Of a DNA stretch of 64,000 nucleotides, positions 24,161 through 33,000 are shown in pieces. Source of the stretch: an uncultured Vampirovibrio sp. (GTDB lineage: Bacteria > Cyanobacteriota > Vampirovibrionia > Gastranaerophilales > Gastranaerophilaceae); contig CAJUAL010000006.1 of assembly GCA_910584405.1 (NCBI GenBank), positions 62,001 to 126,000 of the forward strand, written 5' to 3'. The stretch's first letter is position 1, and each line of letters begins with the position of its first letter. The notes beneath the pieces were generated by a model. It ran no database searches and was not told where the DNA came from. It was given only the letters and a program-made list of their open reading frames with translations. A program made the translations under genes and the position numbers.

Positions 24161-25288
24161 TTATGCATAAAAGCTTGTGTCGCTTACACGTTTACTGATA
24201 ACTCTGTTACCAAGTTCGTCTTTTGTAATTTTTCCGTCTTTGTTTTTATCAAGTCCTCTGTTTGCGGAATAATATGTTTCTCCTCTGGTTGCTAAAACCT
24301 GCCTGCTTGCTCGTGCCGGTAAAAATATAAGCGCATAAAGTTCTCCAGCGGATAATTTATGTCCTGATGAGAAGCCTGCTGCAGATTTATTTTGTGCGAG
24401 GTATTTTTCAACATAATCAAGTTGTTTTATCGGCTTCATTCTCCTAAGTTGTGCCGTTGTTGTTCCAAGACCTCTTGCAGTACTTTCGATAAACTGGATT
24501 AATCCTGTAGCAGAACCGTTAGGATTTTTTGCAGAGGCATTGATTCCTGATTCAGAATTCATTACTCCCAGTAAATCCTTGTAATCACAATTGATTCTTT
24601 GTGCAATTTGCTTTACTTTTTCTAAAAATTTAGGTCCGTATTCTGAACTGCTTAATTCTGCTCTGCCGCTTGAGCCTGCTGAACTGATTGAATTTGTAGC
24701 ATAGTTGAAACTTGAAAATCCCTGACTTTCATTTGCGTAATTGTTTGTTGAATCAGAAGCTGCTGAACTTACGGTGATTTTTGATGCTTTTTTAGAAATT
24801 TCAGTTATTTTTTTAGAAATTTCTTTAGATTTAGCGTAAATATCATCATTTGTCAGACTTTCATCTTCTAAATCTTTCATAGCTTTTTCTTGTTCTTCAA
24901 GTTCTTTTAAAAGTTGAGTTATTGTCGTTTTGTCGCCATCTGAAACACCTTCTGATTCCGTTAAAGAATTAAGTCGTGTTTTTAAAGTAGCAATAGTTTG
25001 ATTATTTGAGTTAACATTACTTAGTGCCAAGTTTTCGATAACAGGAGCCCACATTGCATCTGCTAAAGCATCAACATCAATATTTAAGTTGAGCTGAGGC
25101 ACTGTTATGCCTCCGCCTCCGCCTCCGCCTAAAAATTCGGCTTGAGCCATAGGGTTAAATGTTGTGAAAAACGGTTGCGTATATTCGCCGACATTGTAAA
25201 CCTGAATGTCTCCTCCGTAGCTTGAAATTCCCATTGGTAAACAACAATAGTAGCACATATTTGCCATTCCGACTGGTGAAATTGCCAT
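24161..25288 (-). CDS. lytic transglycosylase-domain protein with EF-hand, no signal peptide
   Basis: A 375-residue protein. The N-terminus (MAISPVGMANMCYYCCLPMGIS) has no Sec signal and is followed by a run of seven glycines near residue 55. Residues about 120-190 are a Glu/Lys/Ser-rich helical region. Residues about 225-330 form an SLT-type transglycosylase domain: DLLGVMNSESGINASAKNPNGSATGLIQF contains the catalytic Glu and the GLIQF motif. Near the end DKNKDGKITKDE is a perfect EF-hand loop. It probably cuts or binds peptidoglycan in a calcium-linked way. The export route is not obvious. It shares a doubled GGGGA leader with the lysozyme-like gene at 34782. Confidence 0.78.
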   Translation of the reverse strand: MAISPVGMANMCYYCCLPMGISSYGGDIQVYNVGEYTQPFFTTFNPMAQAEFLGGGGGGGITVPQLNLNIDVDALADAMWAPVIENLALSNVNSNNQTIATLKTRLNSLTESEGVSDGDKTTITQLLKELEEQEKAMKDLEDESLTNDDIYAKSKEISKKITEISKKASKITVSSAASDSTNNYANESQGFSSFNYATNSISSAGSSGRAELSSSEYGPKFLEKVKQIAQRINCDYKDLLGVMNSESGINASAKNPNGSATGLIQFIESTARGLGTTTAQLRRMKPIKQLDYVEKYLAQNKSAAGFSSGHKLSAGELYALIFLPARASRQVLATRGETYYSANRGLDKNKDGKITKDELGNRVISKRVSDTSFYA

Positions 25289-25294
25289 AATTTT

Positions 25295-25311
25295 TTCCCC
25301 TTAATATCCCC
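25295..25311 (-). promoter_or_regulatory. doubled GGGGA ribosome-binding leader, copy 1
   Basis: On the minus strand the leader reads GGGGATATTAAGGGGAA before the ATG at 25288. The same arrangement (GGGGATAATTATAGGGGAA) precedes the gene at 34782-36251. Two purine-rich blocks 8-10 nt apart are unusual and may be a shared translational element. Confidence 0.5.
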
Positions 25312-25458
25312 TTGTATTTATATAAAGTTATTTTGTATATAAAAATTGCATATTTACTATTTGTTGTTTTACAAAACTTAACAATGTTAACGGATTGATT
25401 AATAATAATCTCTATGTTTATTATATAAATATAAGTATAGAGTAGAAGGTTAGAAAGA

Positions 25459-26139
25459 ATGTTTAACGAAACAAAAACACACGAGATTACAGTCGACGTT
25501 GTTATTCTTACGATTAAGAATAACAGTCTTCAGGTATTGCTTGTTAAACGTACAAATGAGCCGTTTAACGGTAAGTGGGCGATACCGGGAGGTTATGTAA
25601 GATTATCCGAAAATCTGGATGAAGCTGCATTGAGGGTTTTGAAAGAAAAAACTGCGGTTGATAACATTTATCTGGAACAGCTTTATACATTCGGTGATCC
25701 GCTTCGTCACCCTAATGCTCGTGTTATTACTTGTGCATATTTTGCATTAGTTCGTTCGGAAGACATTAAAATTGTTTCAACGCCTGAAATCGGCTGGCAT
25801 AAAGTCAGTGATTTACCGGCTTTGGCGTTTGACCACAAAGAAATTATTCAATACTCATTAAAAAGAACTCGTGAACGTTTGGAAATTTGTCCGGTTGCTT
25901 ATCAACTGCTTCCTGAAAAATTCACTTTGACTGAGATGCAAAAATCTTACGAACTTATTATGACTAAGAAGCTTGATAAGAGAAACTTTAGGAAAAAAGC
26001 TCTTTCAACTGACGGTTTGATTGAACTTGAAGAGTACACAAAATCATCTTCAAAAAGACCTGCAAGACTTTATACTTTTGAAAATATTGAGCTTAATTCA
26101 AAACGTGCACATTTTATTAAAAAGGAGAAAGTTAAATAA
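25459..26139 (+). CDS. NrtR-like regulator with degenerate Nudix domain
   Basis: A 226-residue protein: an N-terminal Nudix fold (DVVILTIKNNSLQVLLVKR, then AIPGGYVRLSENLDEAALRVL) plus a C-terminal winged-helix region (about residues 150-226, with FTLTEMQKSYELIM and KRNFRKKAL). The Nudix box runs from Gly45 to Val67 but lacks two of its glutamates (Val60, Lys64) and the late Gly (Ala66), so hydrolysis is unlikely. This domain order with a broken box fits NrtR regulators of NAD metabolism that sense ADP-ribose. Its target is unknown; the nadD gene at 53565 is not adjacent. Confidence 0.82.
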   Translation: MFNETKTHEITVDVVILTIKNNSLQVLLVKRTNEPFNGKWAIPGGYVRLSENLDEAALRVLKEKTAVDNIYLEQLYTFGDPLRHPNARVITCAYFALVRSEDIKIVSTPEIGWHKVSDLPALAFDHKEIIQYSLKRTRERLEICPVAYQLLPEKFTLTEMQKSYELIMTKKLDKRNFRKKALSTDGLIELEEYTKSSSKRPARLYTFENIELNSKRAHFIKKEKVK

Positions 26140-26363
26140 TGGCTAATATATTATGGGCAGTAGAAACTGTATCTGCGATTTTATTGATTATTTTAATATT
26201 GCTTCATTCACCAAAGGGTGACGGTATCGGTGCAATCGGCGGAGCTTCTCATGTTTTTGCTTCTCAAAAAAGTGCAGAAAAAGGTTTGAATAAATTGACA
26301 GGTATTATTTGTGCAATATTTATTCTTTGTACTTTTTTAATCGGTTTTGGTATCGTAAAATAG
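26139..26363 (+). CDS. secG: preprotein translocase subunit SecG
   Basis: A small membrane subunit of the SecYEG channel (74 residues). It has two TM helices around the conserved loop LLHSPKGDGIGAIGGASHVFASQKSAEKGLNK. The ATG overlaps the stop of the preceding gene by one base, so translation is likely coupled. Confidence 0.93.
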   Translation: MANILWAVETVSAILLIILILLHSPKGDGIGAIGGASHVFASQKSAEKGLNKLTGIICAIFILCTFLIGFGIVK

Positions 26364-26372
26364 GTTTTGTAA

Positions 26373-27134
26373 ATGGTTTACGAAACATTTAGTCGTAACG
26401 AATTATTCTGGGGAGAAGATAATCAAAAACTTCTTGCTTCAAAAAATGTTGCGGTGTTTGGTTTGGGTGGTGTCGGAGGTTTTTGTGCTGAGGCTTTAGT
26501 CAGAGCAGGAGTCGGAAATCTTACGATAGTTGACTTTGACAATGTTTCAGAATCTAATATCAACAGGCAAATTATAGCATTACATTCAACAATTGGAGAA
26601 AAGAAGACGACTCTTTTTGAATCTCGTTTAAAAGATATTAATCCTAGTGTAAGTTTAAAAATTATCGATGATTTTTATAATCAGGAAGAACTTGTTATTG
26701 ATTTTTCTAAAAAAAAATATGACTATGTCGCCGATGCTATTGATACGATGCGTTCAAAGATTCATCTTCTTGAATCGTGTTTTAAAAACGGTATTCCTGT
26801 TGTAAGTTCTATGGGGGCAGGAAATAGAATTGATCCGACACAGCTTTATATTTCAGATTTGAAAGATATTGAAAATAAAAATGCACCGTTCGTTTCAAAT
26901 GTTATTTATCAACTAAAAAAACTTGGAATAACAGAAGGAATAACCTTTGTTACAAGTCGGGAGAAGCCGTTTGTACAAGAAAAAATAACGGAAAATGAAA
27001 AAATTAAAACTAATAACGGTTTAGATATTGAGTTTAATAAAATTACGCCGGCTTCAACTCCGTTTGTGGCGTCAGTTGCGGGAATTTTTATGGCATCATA
27101 TATTGTAAAAAGTTTTTTAAAGGAATTTAAGTAA
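26373..27134 (+). CDS. tcdA: tRNA threonylcarbamoyladenosine dehydratase (TcdA/CsdL, E1-like)
   Basis: An E1-superfamily adenylating enzyme of 253 residues, proposed to cyclise t6A37 in tRNA. The dinucleotide-binding motif VAVFGLGGVGGFCAEALVRAGVG is followed by the ATP-contacting DFDNVSESNINRQ, which is the TcdA-type variant of the ThiF/MoeB signature. The ThiF/MoeB zinc-binding cysteines are absent, which favours TcdA over a sulfur-carrier enzyme. It overlaps the next gene by one base. Confidence 0.9.
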   Translation: MVYETFSRNELFWGEDNQKLLASKNVAVFGLGGVGGFCAEALVRAGVGNLTIVDFDNVSESNINRQIIALHSTIGEKKTTLFESRLKDINPSVSLKIIDDFYNQEELVIDFSKKKYDYVADAIDTMRSKIHLLESCFKNGIPVVSSMGAGNRIDPTQLYISDLKDIENKNAPFVSNVIYQLKKLGITEGITFVTSREKPFVQEKITENEKIKTNNGLDIEFNKITPASTPFVASVAGIFMASYIVKSFLKEFK

Positions 27135-27841
27135 TGAATATATTGGTAACGGGAGCTTCAAAAGGTATAGGCAGAGCAATAGCGCAGGAGTTGAAATCTT
27201 GCGGGAATGTATATGTTACATCAAGAAATGAAGATGCTTTAAAATCTTTGAATTGCAGCGGGTATTTTGTTTGTGACCTGGCAAATAGAGATGATTTGGT
27301 TCGTCTTGGGGATTTTATTGAAGAAAAAAGGATTGATGTTTTAATAAATAATGCGGGTGAATATATTTATTCGTCGGTTGATGATAATAAAATCGAAGAT
27401 TTGGAGCATATTATTTCAGTGAATCTGCAAGCTCCGATATATTTGACAGGAAGAGCTGTTCCTTATATGAAAAATAAAAAATGGGGCAGAGTTGTCAATG
27501 TAGGTTCTATCTCAGGGGTTATGGGTGAAGCCGGCGCAAGTATGTATTCTTCAACAAAATCCGGTTTAATCGGGTTTTCAAAGGCGGTTGGTTTAGAGGT
27601 TGCGCAAGCCGGAATAACCGTTAATACAATAAATCCGGGGTGGGTAGATACGGAACTTGGTAATGGTTCAATAGATGATAGTGAGTTTTCGCAGGATGAG
27701 ATATTAGATTGTATTCCTCAGCGCAGATTTGTTGCGCCGCAGGAAGTTGCAGGGCTTGTTAAATATCTGATAAGTGAAGAAGCTAAAGGTATAACAGGAC
27801 AATCAATAAATCTTTGTGCAGGATTAAGTGTAGGAATATAG
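27134..27841 (+). CDS. short-chain dehydrogenase/reductase
   Basis: A 235-residue classical SDR. It has the cofactor motif TGASKGIG, NNAG, the catalytic Ser region VGSISG, the active-site pair MYSSTKSG (Tyr-x-x-x-Lys) and the C-terminal INPGWVDTEL plus ITGQSINLCAG. It is FabG-like in form, but with no fatty-acid genes adjacent the substrate is open. Its stop codon merges into the RBS of the prepilin gene at 27852. Confidence 0.88.
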   Translation: MNILVTGASKGIGRAIAQELKSCGNVYVTSRNEDALKSLNCSGYFVCDLANRDDLVRLGDFIEEKRIDVLINNAGEYIYSSVDDNKIEDLEHIISVNLQAPIYLTGRAVPYMKNKKWGRVVNVGSISGVMGEAGASMYSSTKSGLIGFSKAVGLEVAQAGITVNTINPGWVDTELGNGSIDDSEFSQDEILDCIPQRRFVAPQEVAGLVKYLISEEAKGITGQSINLCAGLSVGI

Positions 27842-27851
27842 GAGAAAAGAT

Positions 27852-28714
27852 ATGAAAAAGCAAACTATGGGGGTAAATGATATTATGAATATCTCTAAAA
27901 CTCAACAAGGGCTTCAAATTTCGGGGGGGGTAACTTTTCCTGCTCTTTAGCATTTACTTTGGCGGAGGTATTAATTACCCTTGGTATAATCGGAATTGTC
28001 GCCGCGCTTACTATTCCGAATTTGATTCAGAATTATCAGGAAAAGATGTTTGTTAATAAGTTAAATCAAACATACTCTCAATTATTACAAGCATTTCGTT
28101 TAATGGTAGATGAATACGGTACGATTGATACTTGGTCGAAAGATACTGTTGAAAGACAAACTCTTCTGCAAGAACGCTTGCCTCAATTTATAAAAATTTC
28201 ACCTTGTGATTGGCAAAAATGTTTAGGAAAAACATATTCTTTTCATACGGATAAAACTAAGAAAATAGGACGTTTTGCCTGGTATAATGAAACTTATCAC
28301 ATGCAAAACGGTGCAGTGTTAAAATTGCCACAGAAAGGCAACGGTTTAAATGGTGAATGTATTCAAAATATGGCGATGAACCAATACGGAACAAATGAAA
28401 CCGGAACAAGACCTATTTATTACGGAACATATTTGCACGGATGCGGAGAATTTTTTGTTGATTTAAACGGAGCATCAGGTCCGAATATTCCAAATATTGA
28501 TACTTTTTCATTTAAAGTTGTAATTGACGGAATAGTGCCGGCAGGAGGTCCGAAAGAAGATGTTTGGTTGGAAACGTTTTCTTCACAGTGTTTAGACCCT
28601 AGTCCTACGGGTTATTATCTTGGACGTTGCGCTGCTTGGGTTATCGAAAATAAAAACATGGATTATCTGCATTGTAACAATTTAAGCTGGACAGGCAGTC
28701 GACGTTGCAGGTAA
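27852..28714 (+). pseudogene. prepilin-like gene frameshifted at a poly-G tract
   Basis: The ATG at 27852 has GGAG seven bases upstream and starts MKKQTMGVNDIMNISKTQQ. This frame stops at 27948-27950 shortly after a run of eight G (27923-27930). The rest continues in another frame from about 27930 and encodes AFTLAEVLITLGIIGIVAALTIP and a full pilin body with VDLNGASGPNIPNIDTFSF and several Cys, to the stop at 28714. One extra G would join both parts into a protein of about 287 residues with an unusually long leader. It may be phase variable, slippage-translated, decayed, or misread in sequencing. A TTG at 27959 is a poor alternative start because it cuts the leader. Confidence 0.75.
27923..27930 (+). 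repeat. homopolymeric G8 tract in a prepilin leader
   Basis: Eight consecutive G in an AT-rich gene, placed exactly where the reading frame changes, between the start codon and the conserved pilin helix. Such tracts are known slippage sites in phase-variable surface genes of other bacteria. Confidence 0.85.
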
Positions 28715-28733
28715 TCCATTTAAAACTCTTTTC

Positions 28734-28752
28734 CCTTTACATAATGTAAAGG
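28734..28752 (+). terminator. possible terminator after the frameshifted prepilin gene
   Basis: CCTTTAC (28734-28740), ATAAT, GTAAAGG (28746-28752), followed by AATTTTG. The stem is AT-rich with a weak U-tract, so strength is doubtful. Confidence 0.4.
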
Positions 28753-28826
28753 AATTTTGAAAAAATCGGTTTTTGTGTTATTATTGACCTACAAAAGAGA
28801 ATTATACTTTTAATAAGGGGAAAAAT

Positions 28827-29384
28827 ATGATTTCAGTAAACGATTTTAAAACAGGTTTAACAGTAGAGTTAGACAACGGATTATGGTCAGTTGTAGAATT
28901 CTTGCATGTTAAACCGGGTAAAGGTGCTGCATTTGTCAGATCTAAGTTGAAAAACGTTATCACAGGCCAAGTTGTTGAAAAAACATTCAGAGCAGGTGAA
29001 AAAGTTGCAAAAGCTACTTTAGACAGACGTGAAATGCAATACTTATATAAAGAAGGTTCAGCATTTGTTATGATGGATAATGAAAGCTATGACCAATTAC
29101 ATGTTGAAGAAGCTCAAATCGGCAGCGGTATTAAATACTTAAAAGAAAATATGAACGTAATGATTTTGATGCACGAAGGTAAAATCATCGGTGTTGATAT
29201 TCCTGCTCACGTAGAGTTAGAAGTTGTTGATACTCCGCCTGCTGAAAAAGGTAACACTGCTCAAGGCGGTACTAAACCTGCAACATTAGAAACCGGTGCT
29301 GTTGTTCAAGTTCCGTTCTTCGTTGCAAACGGTGATGTTATCAGAGTTGATACCAGAACTAACGAATACTTAGACAGATGTTAA
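28827..29384 (+). CDS. efp: elongation factor P
   Basis: Relieves ribosome stalling at polyproline stretches (185 residues). It has the three-domain EF-P signature: [36 protein letters not shown] with Lys in the modified-residue loop (KPGKGAA), FRAGEKV, and the C-terminal [34 protein letters not shown]. In many genomes efp lies before accB, as here. Confidence 0.97.
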   Translation: MISVNDFKTGLTVELDNGLWSVVEFLHVKPGKGAAFVRSKLKNVITGQVVEKTFRAGEKVAKATLDRREMQYLYKEGSAFVMMDNESYDQLHVEEAQIGSGIKYLKENMNVMILMHEGKIIGVDIPAHVELEVVDTPPAEKGNTAQGGTKPATLETGAVVQVPFFVANGDVIRVDTRTNEYLDRC

Positions 29385-29540
29385 TTTGAGCGAAGCCGGT
29401 GTGAGCCCGGAGTCGGCACAGGTGAGTGTGACGAGCAGGGGCGAACATAATGAGACCGCCGTTGAGAATGGAACGAAGTGAAATGAACGAAGCAATCTTT
29501 GATTGCACAGGCGGGAAATACCTATAAAAGGAGAAATTAA
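29385..29540. other. GC-richer spacer between efp and accB
   Basis: These 156 bases have raised GC and words such as GAGCGAAGCCGGTGTGAG and ACGAAGTGAAATGAACGAAG, with a small hairpin GCAATC, TTT, GATTGC at 29492-29506. No gene was seen. It may be an intergenic repeat element. The last 20 bases carry the accB RBS (AAAAGGAG). Confidence 0.4.
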
Positions 29541-29996
29541 ATGAAATTTGAAACAGATTATATAGAAAAGTTAGCTAAAGTTTTATCAGAAACAGGTTTA
29601 ACTGAAATATCATTGGAAGACGGAGAACAAGCAATTACATTGAGAAAAGATGTTATTGTAACTTCAGCTCCTCAAGCTGTTGTTGCAGCTCCTGCTCCTG
29701 TAGCTGCTCCTGTTCAATCAGCACCTGCGGCTCAAGCAGAATCTGCTGCACCTGCTAAAAAAGGTACTCCAATTACCTCTCCAATGGTTGGTACATTTTA
29801 CAAATCACCATCTCCGGATGCAGAACCGTTCGTTTCTGTCGGTAAATCAGTAGCTAAGGGTGATGTTGTTTGTATCGTCGAAGCAATGAAGATGATGAAC
29901 GAAATTGAATCAGAATTGTCTGGTAAGGTTGTTGAAATATGTGTTGAAGACGGACAGCCTGTAGAATTTGGACAAGTTCTTATGTACGTTGAGTAA
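29541..29996 (+). CDS. accB: biotin carboxyl carrier protein of acetyl-CoA carboxylase
   Basis: Carries biotin between the two active sites of acetyl-CoA carboxylase. The 151-residue product ends in a biotinyl domain with the biotinylation motif EAMKMMNE (Lys near 117) and the thumb-like [20 protein letters not shown] flexible Ala/Pro linker joins it to the N-terminal part. It is followed by accC. Confidence 0.96.
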   Translation: MKFETDYIEKLAKVLSETGLTEISLEDGEQAITLRKDVIVTSAPQAVVAAPAPVAAPVQSAPAAQAESAAPAKKGTPITSPMVGTFYKSPSPDAEPFVSVGKSVAKGDVVCIVEAMKMMNEIESELSGKVVEICVEDGQPVEFGQVLMYVE

Positions 29997-30068
29997 TAAT
30001 TTTAAGGATTAAGAGGTGGACAGGTTTTTAACTGTTCACTTCTTACTTTAGTAAGGGATATTTGGAAA

Positions 30069-31424
30069 ATGTTTAGAAAAGTTTTAATCGCAAATAGAGG
30101 CGAGATCGCCGTTAGAATTATAAGAGCATGCAGAGAGTTAGGGATTCCTACAGTTGCTATTTATTCTCAAGCTGATGCAAATTCTTTGCATGTGAGATTG
30201 GCAACAGAAGCTTACTGTATCGGACCTGCAAAAAGTGCCGACAGTTATTTGAGCATTCCTGCAATAATGTCTGCGGCTATGGTTTCAGGTGCTGATGCTA
30301 TTCACCCGGGATATGGTTTTATGTCAGAACGTGCCGATTTTGCAGAAATTTGCGAACAGCAGGGTATCAAGTTTATCGGTCCGTCATCTGAAGCGATGCG
30401 TAAAATGGGTGATAAAGCTACTGCCCGCAAAACAATGATTGAAAATGATGTTCCTGTTACTCCGGGAACAGGTATTGTTCACAGTGTAGAAGAAGTTCAG
30501 GAATTTGGTAATAAAGTCGGTTATCCGATTATATTAAAAGCTACAGCAGGCGGCGGCGGAAAAGGTATGAGAGTTTGCCGTAATGATGAAGATGTTCAGC
30601 TTAATATGGAACTTTGTCAGGCTGAAGCTAAAAATTTCTTCGGAAATCCTGATGTTTATGCCGAAAAATTCCTTGAAAACCCTCGTCATATTGAAGTTCA
30701 AATTTTAGGTGACAGTTTTGGTAATGTTGTTCACTTAGGTGAAAGAGATTGCTCAATTCAACGTCGTCACCAAAAATTGTTGGAAGAAGCTCCTTCTCCG
30801 GCAATTAGTGAAGAAACAAGACAAGAAATGGGTGCAGCAGCGGTTAGAGCTGCTAAAGCTATTAACTATGAAGGCGCAGGAACTTGTGAATTCTTACTTG
30901 ACCATGACGGAAAATGGTATTTTATGGAAATGAATACACGTATTCAGGTTGAACATTGTGTTACCGAAATGATTTCACAAGTAGACTTGGTTCGAGAACA
31001 AATACTTGTTGCTTCAGGTGAAAAGTTAAGTTACAGTCAAGATGATATCAAGCTTTACGGTCATGCTATTGAATGCCGTATTAATGCTGAAAATCCTGCT
31101 AAAAACTTTATGCCGAATCCTGGGAAAATTTCAGGATACTTAGCACCGGGCGGTTTTGGTGTAAGAGTTGATTCTCATGTTTACCAAGATTACGAAATTC
31201 CGCCTTATTACGATTCAATGATTGGTAAATTGATTTGTTGGGGCAGAACAAGAAATGAAGCTCGCAGAAGAATGTATAGAGCTTTGAAAGAATATGTTGT
31301 AACAGGTGTTGAAACAACTATTCCGTTCCATCAGGCAATTATTGAAGATGAAGTCTTTATGAGCGGTAAGTTTAATACAGGATTTATTGAAGAATTCTAC
31401 AGGCGTAAAGGTTTATCAGAATAA
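30069..31424 (+). CDS. accC: biotin carboxylase subunit of acetyl-CoA carboxylase
   Basis: ATP-grasp enzyme that carboxylates biotin (451 residues). Motifs include FRKVLIANRGEIAVRIIRA, HPGYGFMSE, KATAGGGGKGMR, the signature RDCSIQRRHQKLLEEAPSP and EMNTRIQVEHCVTE. Length and order are standard. It forms a pair with accB and ends in a clear terminator. Confidence 0.97.
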   Translation: MFRKVLIANRGEIAVRIIRACRELGIPTVAIYSQADANSLHVRLATEAYCIGPAKSADSYLSIPAIMSAAMVSGADAIHPGYGFMSERADFAEICEQQGIKFIGPSSEAMRKMGDKATARKTMIENDVPVTPGTGIVHSVEEVQEFGNKVGYPIILKATAGGGGKGMRVCRNDEDVQLNMELCQAEAKNFFGNPDVYAEKFLENPRHIEVQILGDSFGNVVHLGERDCSIQRRHQKLLEEAPSPAISEETRQEMGAAAVRAAKAINYEGAGTCEFLLDHDGKWYFMEMNTRIQVEHCVTEMISQVDLVREQILVASGEKLSYSQDDIKLYGHAIECRINAENPAKNFMPNPGKISGYLAPGGFGVRVDSHVYQDYEIPPYYDSMIGKLICWGRTRNEARRRMYRALKEYVVTGVETTIPFHQAIIEDEVFMSGKFNTGFIEEFYRRKGLSE

Positions 31425-31431
31425 TAAATTG

Positions 31432-31460
31432 AAAAGCTCTCAAGTTTTGAGAGCTTTTTT
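31432..31460 (+). terminator. rho-independent terminator of accBC
   Basis: AAAAGCTCTCAA (31432-31443), GTT, TTGAGAGCTTTT (31447-31458), extending into a T6 run, 8 nt after the accC stop. Confidence 0.88.
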
Positions 31461-31472
31461 AGGAGCAAGTAA

Positions 31473-32666
31473 ATGAAATATACTTATGAAAATGCTGTGG
31501 CGTTATTGACATCTGTTGGGAAGTTTCATATATCTCTGGGGTTGGATAGAATGGAGCAAATTTTGGAGCTACTTGGAAATCCACAGGAGAAACTTAATTG
31601 TATTCATGTAGCGGGAACAAACGGTAAGGGTTCTGTTTGTTCAATTTTGACGGCAATTCTTGCTGAGTCGGGGAAAAAAGTCGGGCTTTATACTTCTCCG
31701 CATATTTTTAAATATACTGAGAGGATACAGATTCTAAGTTCCCCTCATCCTATCCCTCTCCCCATAGGGGCGAAGGTTTCAGGTTATATTCCAGATGATG
31801 TTTTTGCTCGTTATGTGTTTGAAATCTCAAATCTGGCAGAAAAAAATAATATCGATTTAACAGAGTTTGAGATTTTGACAGCTGTTATGTTTAAGTATTT
31901 TGCAGACAACAAAGTTGATGTAGTTGTTTTGGAAACAGGTTTGGGCGGCAGGTTTGATGCGACAAATGTTATCACGCGAAATCTTTGTTCTGTAATTACT
32001 CATATCGATTTTGACCATACAGAAAGGCTCGGGGATACTTTAGAAAAAATTTCTTTTGAAAAAGCCGGTATAATTAAGCCTGATTGTCCATGTATTTCTT
32101 TTGAATCTTTGATAAATGCTAAAAGACCTGATGTTAAAATTGATGAATTTATTGATTATTTGTCTTTGAGAGGCAAATATCAACATGAAAATTTGGCACT
32201 TGCGTTATCCGTAATAAAAGAAGTTTTTCCTGAAATCGGGAATGATATTATTAAAGAAGGCTTAAAAAAGGTTAAACACCCTTGTCGTTTTCAATATATT
32301 AAAGAAAAAAATCTTATAATTGACGGTGCGCATAATCCAAACGGAATAGAAGCGTTAAGGACAAGTTTAGATGAGTTTTTCCCAAATGTTAAGCGCAGGT
32401 TTATTTTTGGGTGTTTGAAAAATAAAGATTATAAAAAAATGCTCGGGCTATTATTCAAAGAAGATGATGAGATTTATTTTTATCATTTTTCTCACTCTAA
32501 TTCTTGTGATTATCACGAATTACAGGCAGAATGTCCGATTAAAGCTTGTGAATTAACGTCTGAGGTGCGAATTAATTTTAATGACGGGAAGTTAAATATT
32601 ATCTGCGGGTCGTTTTATATGATATCAGAGCTTGCGCAAAAGTTTGATATTTTAAGAAATATTTAG
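31473..32666 (+). CDS. folC: folylpolyglutamate synthase/dihydrofolate synthase with in-frame repeat insertion
   Basis: Adds glutamate to folates and may also make dihydrofolate (397 residues). The FolC signature is clear: HVAGTNGKGSVCSILTAILAESG, GLYTSPHIFKYTERI, ETGLGGRFDATN, ITHIDFDHTERLGDT, and the C-terminal LIIDGAHNPNGIEALR. Between ERIQI and the next helix, about 12 extra residues (SSPHPIPLPIGAK) are encoded by a palindromic repeat also found between genes at 56.8 kb. The frame is kept and the insertion falls in a surface loop, so activity is probably retained. Confidence 0.93.
   Translation: MKYTYENAVALLTSVGKFHISLGLDRMEQILELLGNPQEKLNCIHVAGTNGKGSVCSILTAILAESGKKVGLYTSPHIFKYTERIQILSSPHPIPLPIGAKVSGYIPDDVFARYVFEISNLAEKNNIDLTEFEILTAVMFKYFADNKVDVVVLETGLGGRFDATNVITRNLCSVITHIDFDHTERLGDTLEKISFEKAGIIKPDCPCISFESLINAKRPDVKIDEFIDYLSLRGKYQHENLALALSVIKEVFPEIGNDIIKEGLKKVKHPCRFQYIKEKNLIIDGAHNPNGIEALRTSLDEFFPNVKRRFIFGCLKNKDYKKMLGLLFKEDDEIYFYHFSHSNSCDYHELQAECPIKACELTSEVRINFNDGKLNIICGSFYMISELAQKFDILRNI
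31739..31776. repeat. palindromic repeat embedded in folC
   Basis: CCCCTCATCCTATCCCTCTC is followed by CCCATAGGGGCGAAGG. It aligns with CCCTCACCCTAGTCCTCTCC plus CAGGGGGCGAGG at 56799-56831. It contributes in-frame codons, like the Rickettsia palindromic elements known from other genomes. Confidence 0.75.
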
Positions 32667-32779
32667 CATAAAGCTTGCAAATTAAAGTTTTTCATAATAT
32701 TATAAAATCAGCCGAAAGTTATAGGCTTTGGTATGCCTGTAATTTTTTAGTTACTACTTTAAACAAAAAGGAGAAGAAA

Positions 32780-32989
32780 ATGCCAAAATTAAAAACTCAC
32801 AGATCAGCTGCAAAACGTTACAAAGTAACTGCAACTGGTAAAATTATGAAAAGACAAGCAGGTATAGGCCACTTGCTCCAACACAAATCAGCATCAAGAA
32901 AACGTAGAATTTTCAAGATGGTTGAGGTTTCAGAATCACATACAGCACTGGTATCTAAAGAGTTACCATACAAGAAGTATTCAAGATAG
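32780..32989 (+). CDS. rpmI: 50S ribosomal protein L35
   Basis: A 69-residue basic protein starting MPKLKTHRSAAKRYKVTATGK, the L35 signature, and ending with SHTALVSKELPYKKYSR. The ATG at 32780 has AGGAG upstream; the frame is open farther up but that part is not L35. The usual infC is missing upstream, where folC ends instead, so rpmI-rplT needs its own promoter in the 113-bp gap, which may hold an autoregulatory leader. Confidence 0.96.
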   Translation: MPKLKTHRSAAKRYKVTATGKIMKRQAGIGHLLQHKSASRKRRIFKMVEVSESHTALVSKELPYKKYSR

Positions 32990-33000
32990 GAGCATAGAAA

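Noticed and set aside
28740-28826. Sigma-70 promoter for efp using TTGACC at 28784
   Set aside because: The only good -10 (TATACT, 28803) is 13 nt away, too close for a normal promoter.
32667-32779. L20-type autoregulatory leader before rpmI
   Set aside because: Some short complementary pieces exist (AGCCGAAAG/CTTTGG), but I could not build a pseudoknot with confidence, so it is not listed as a feature.
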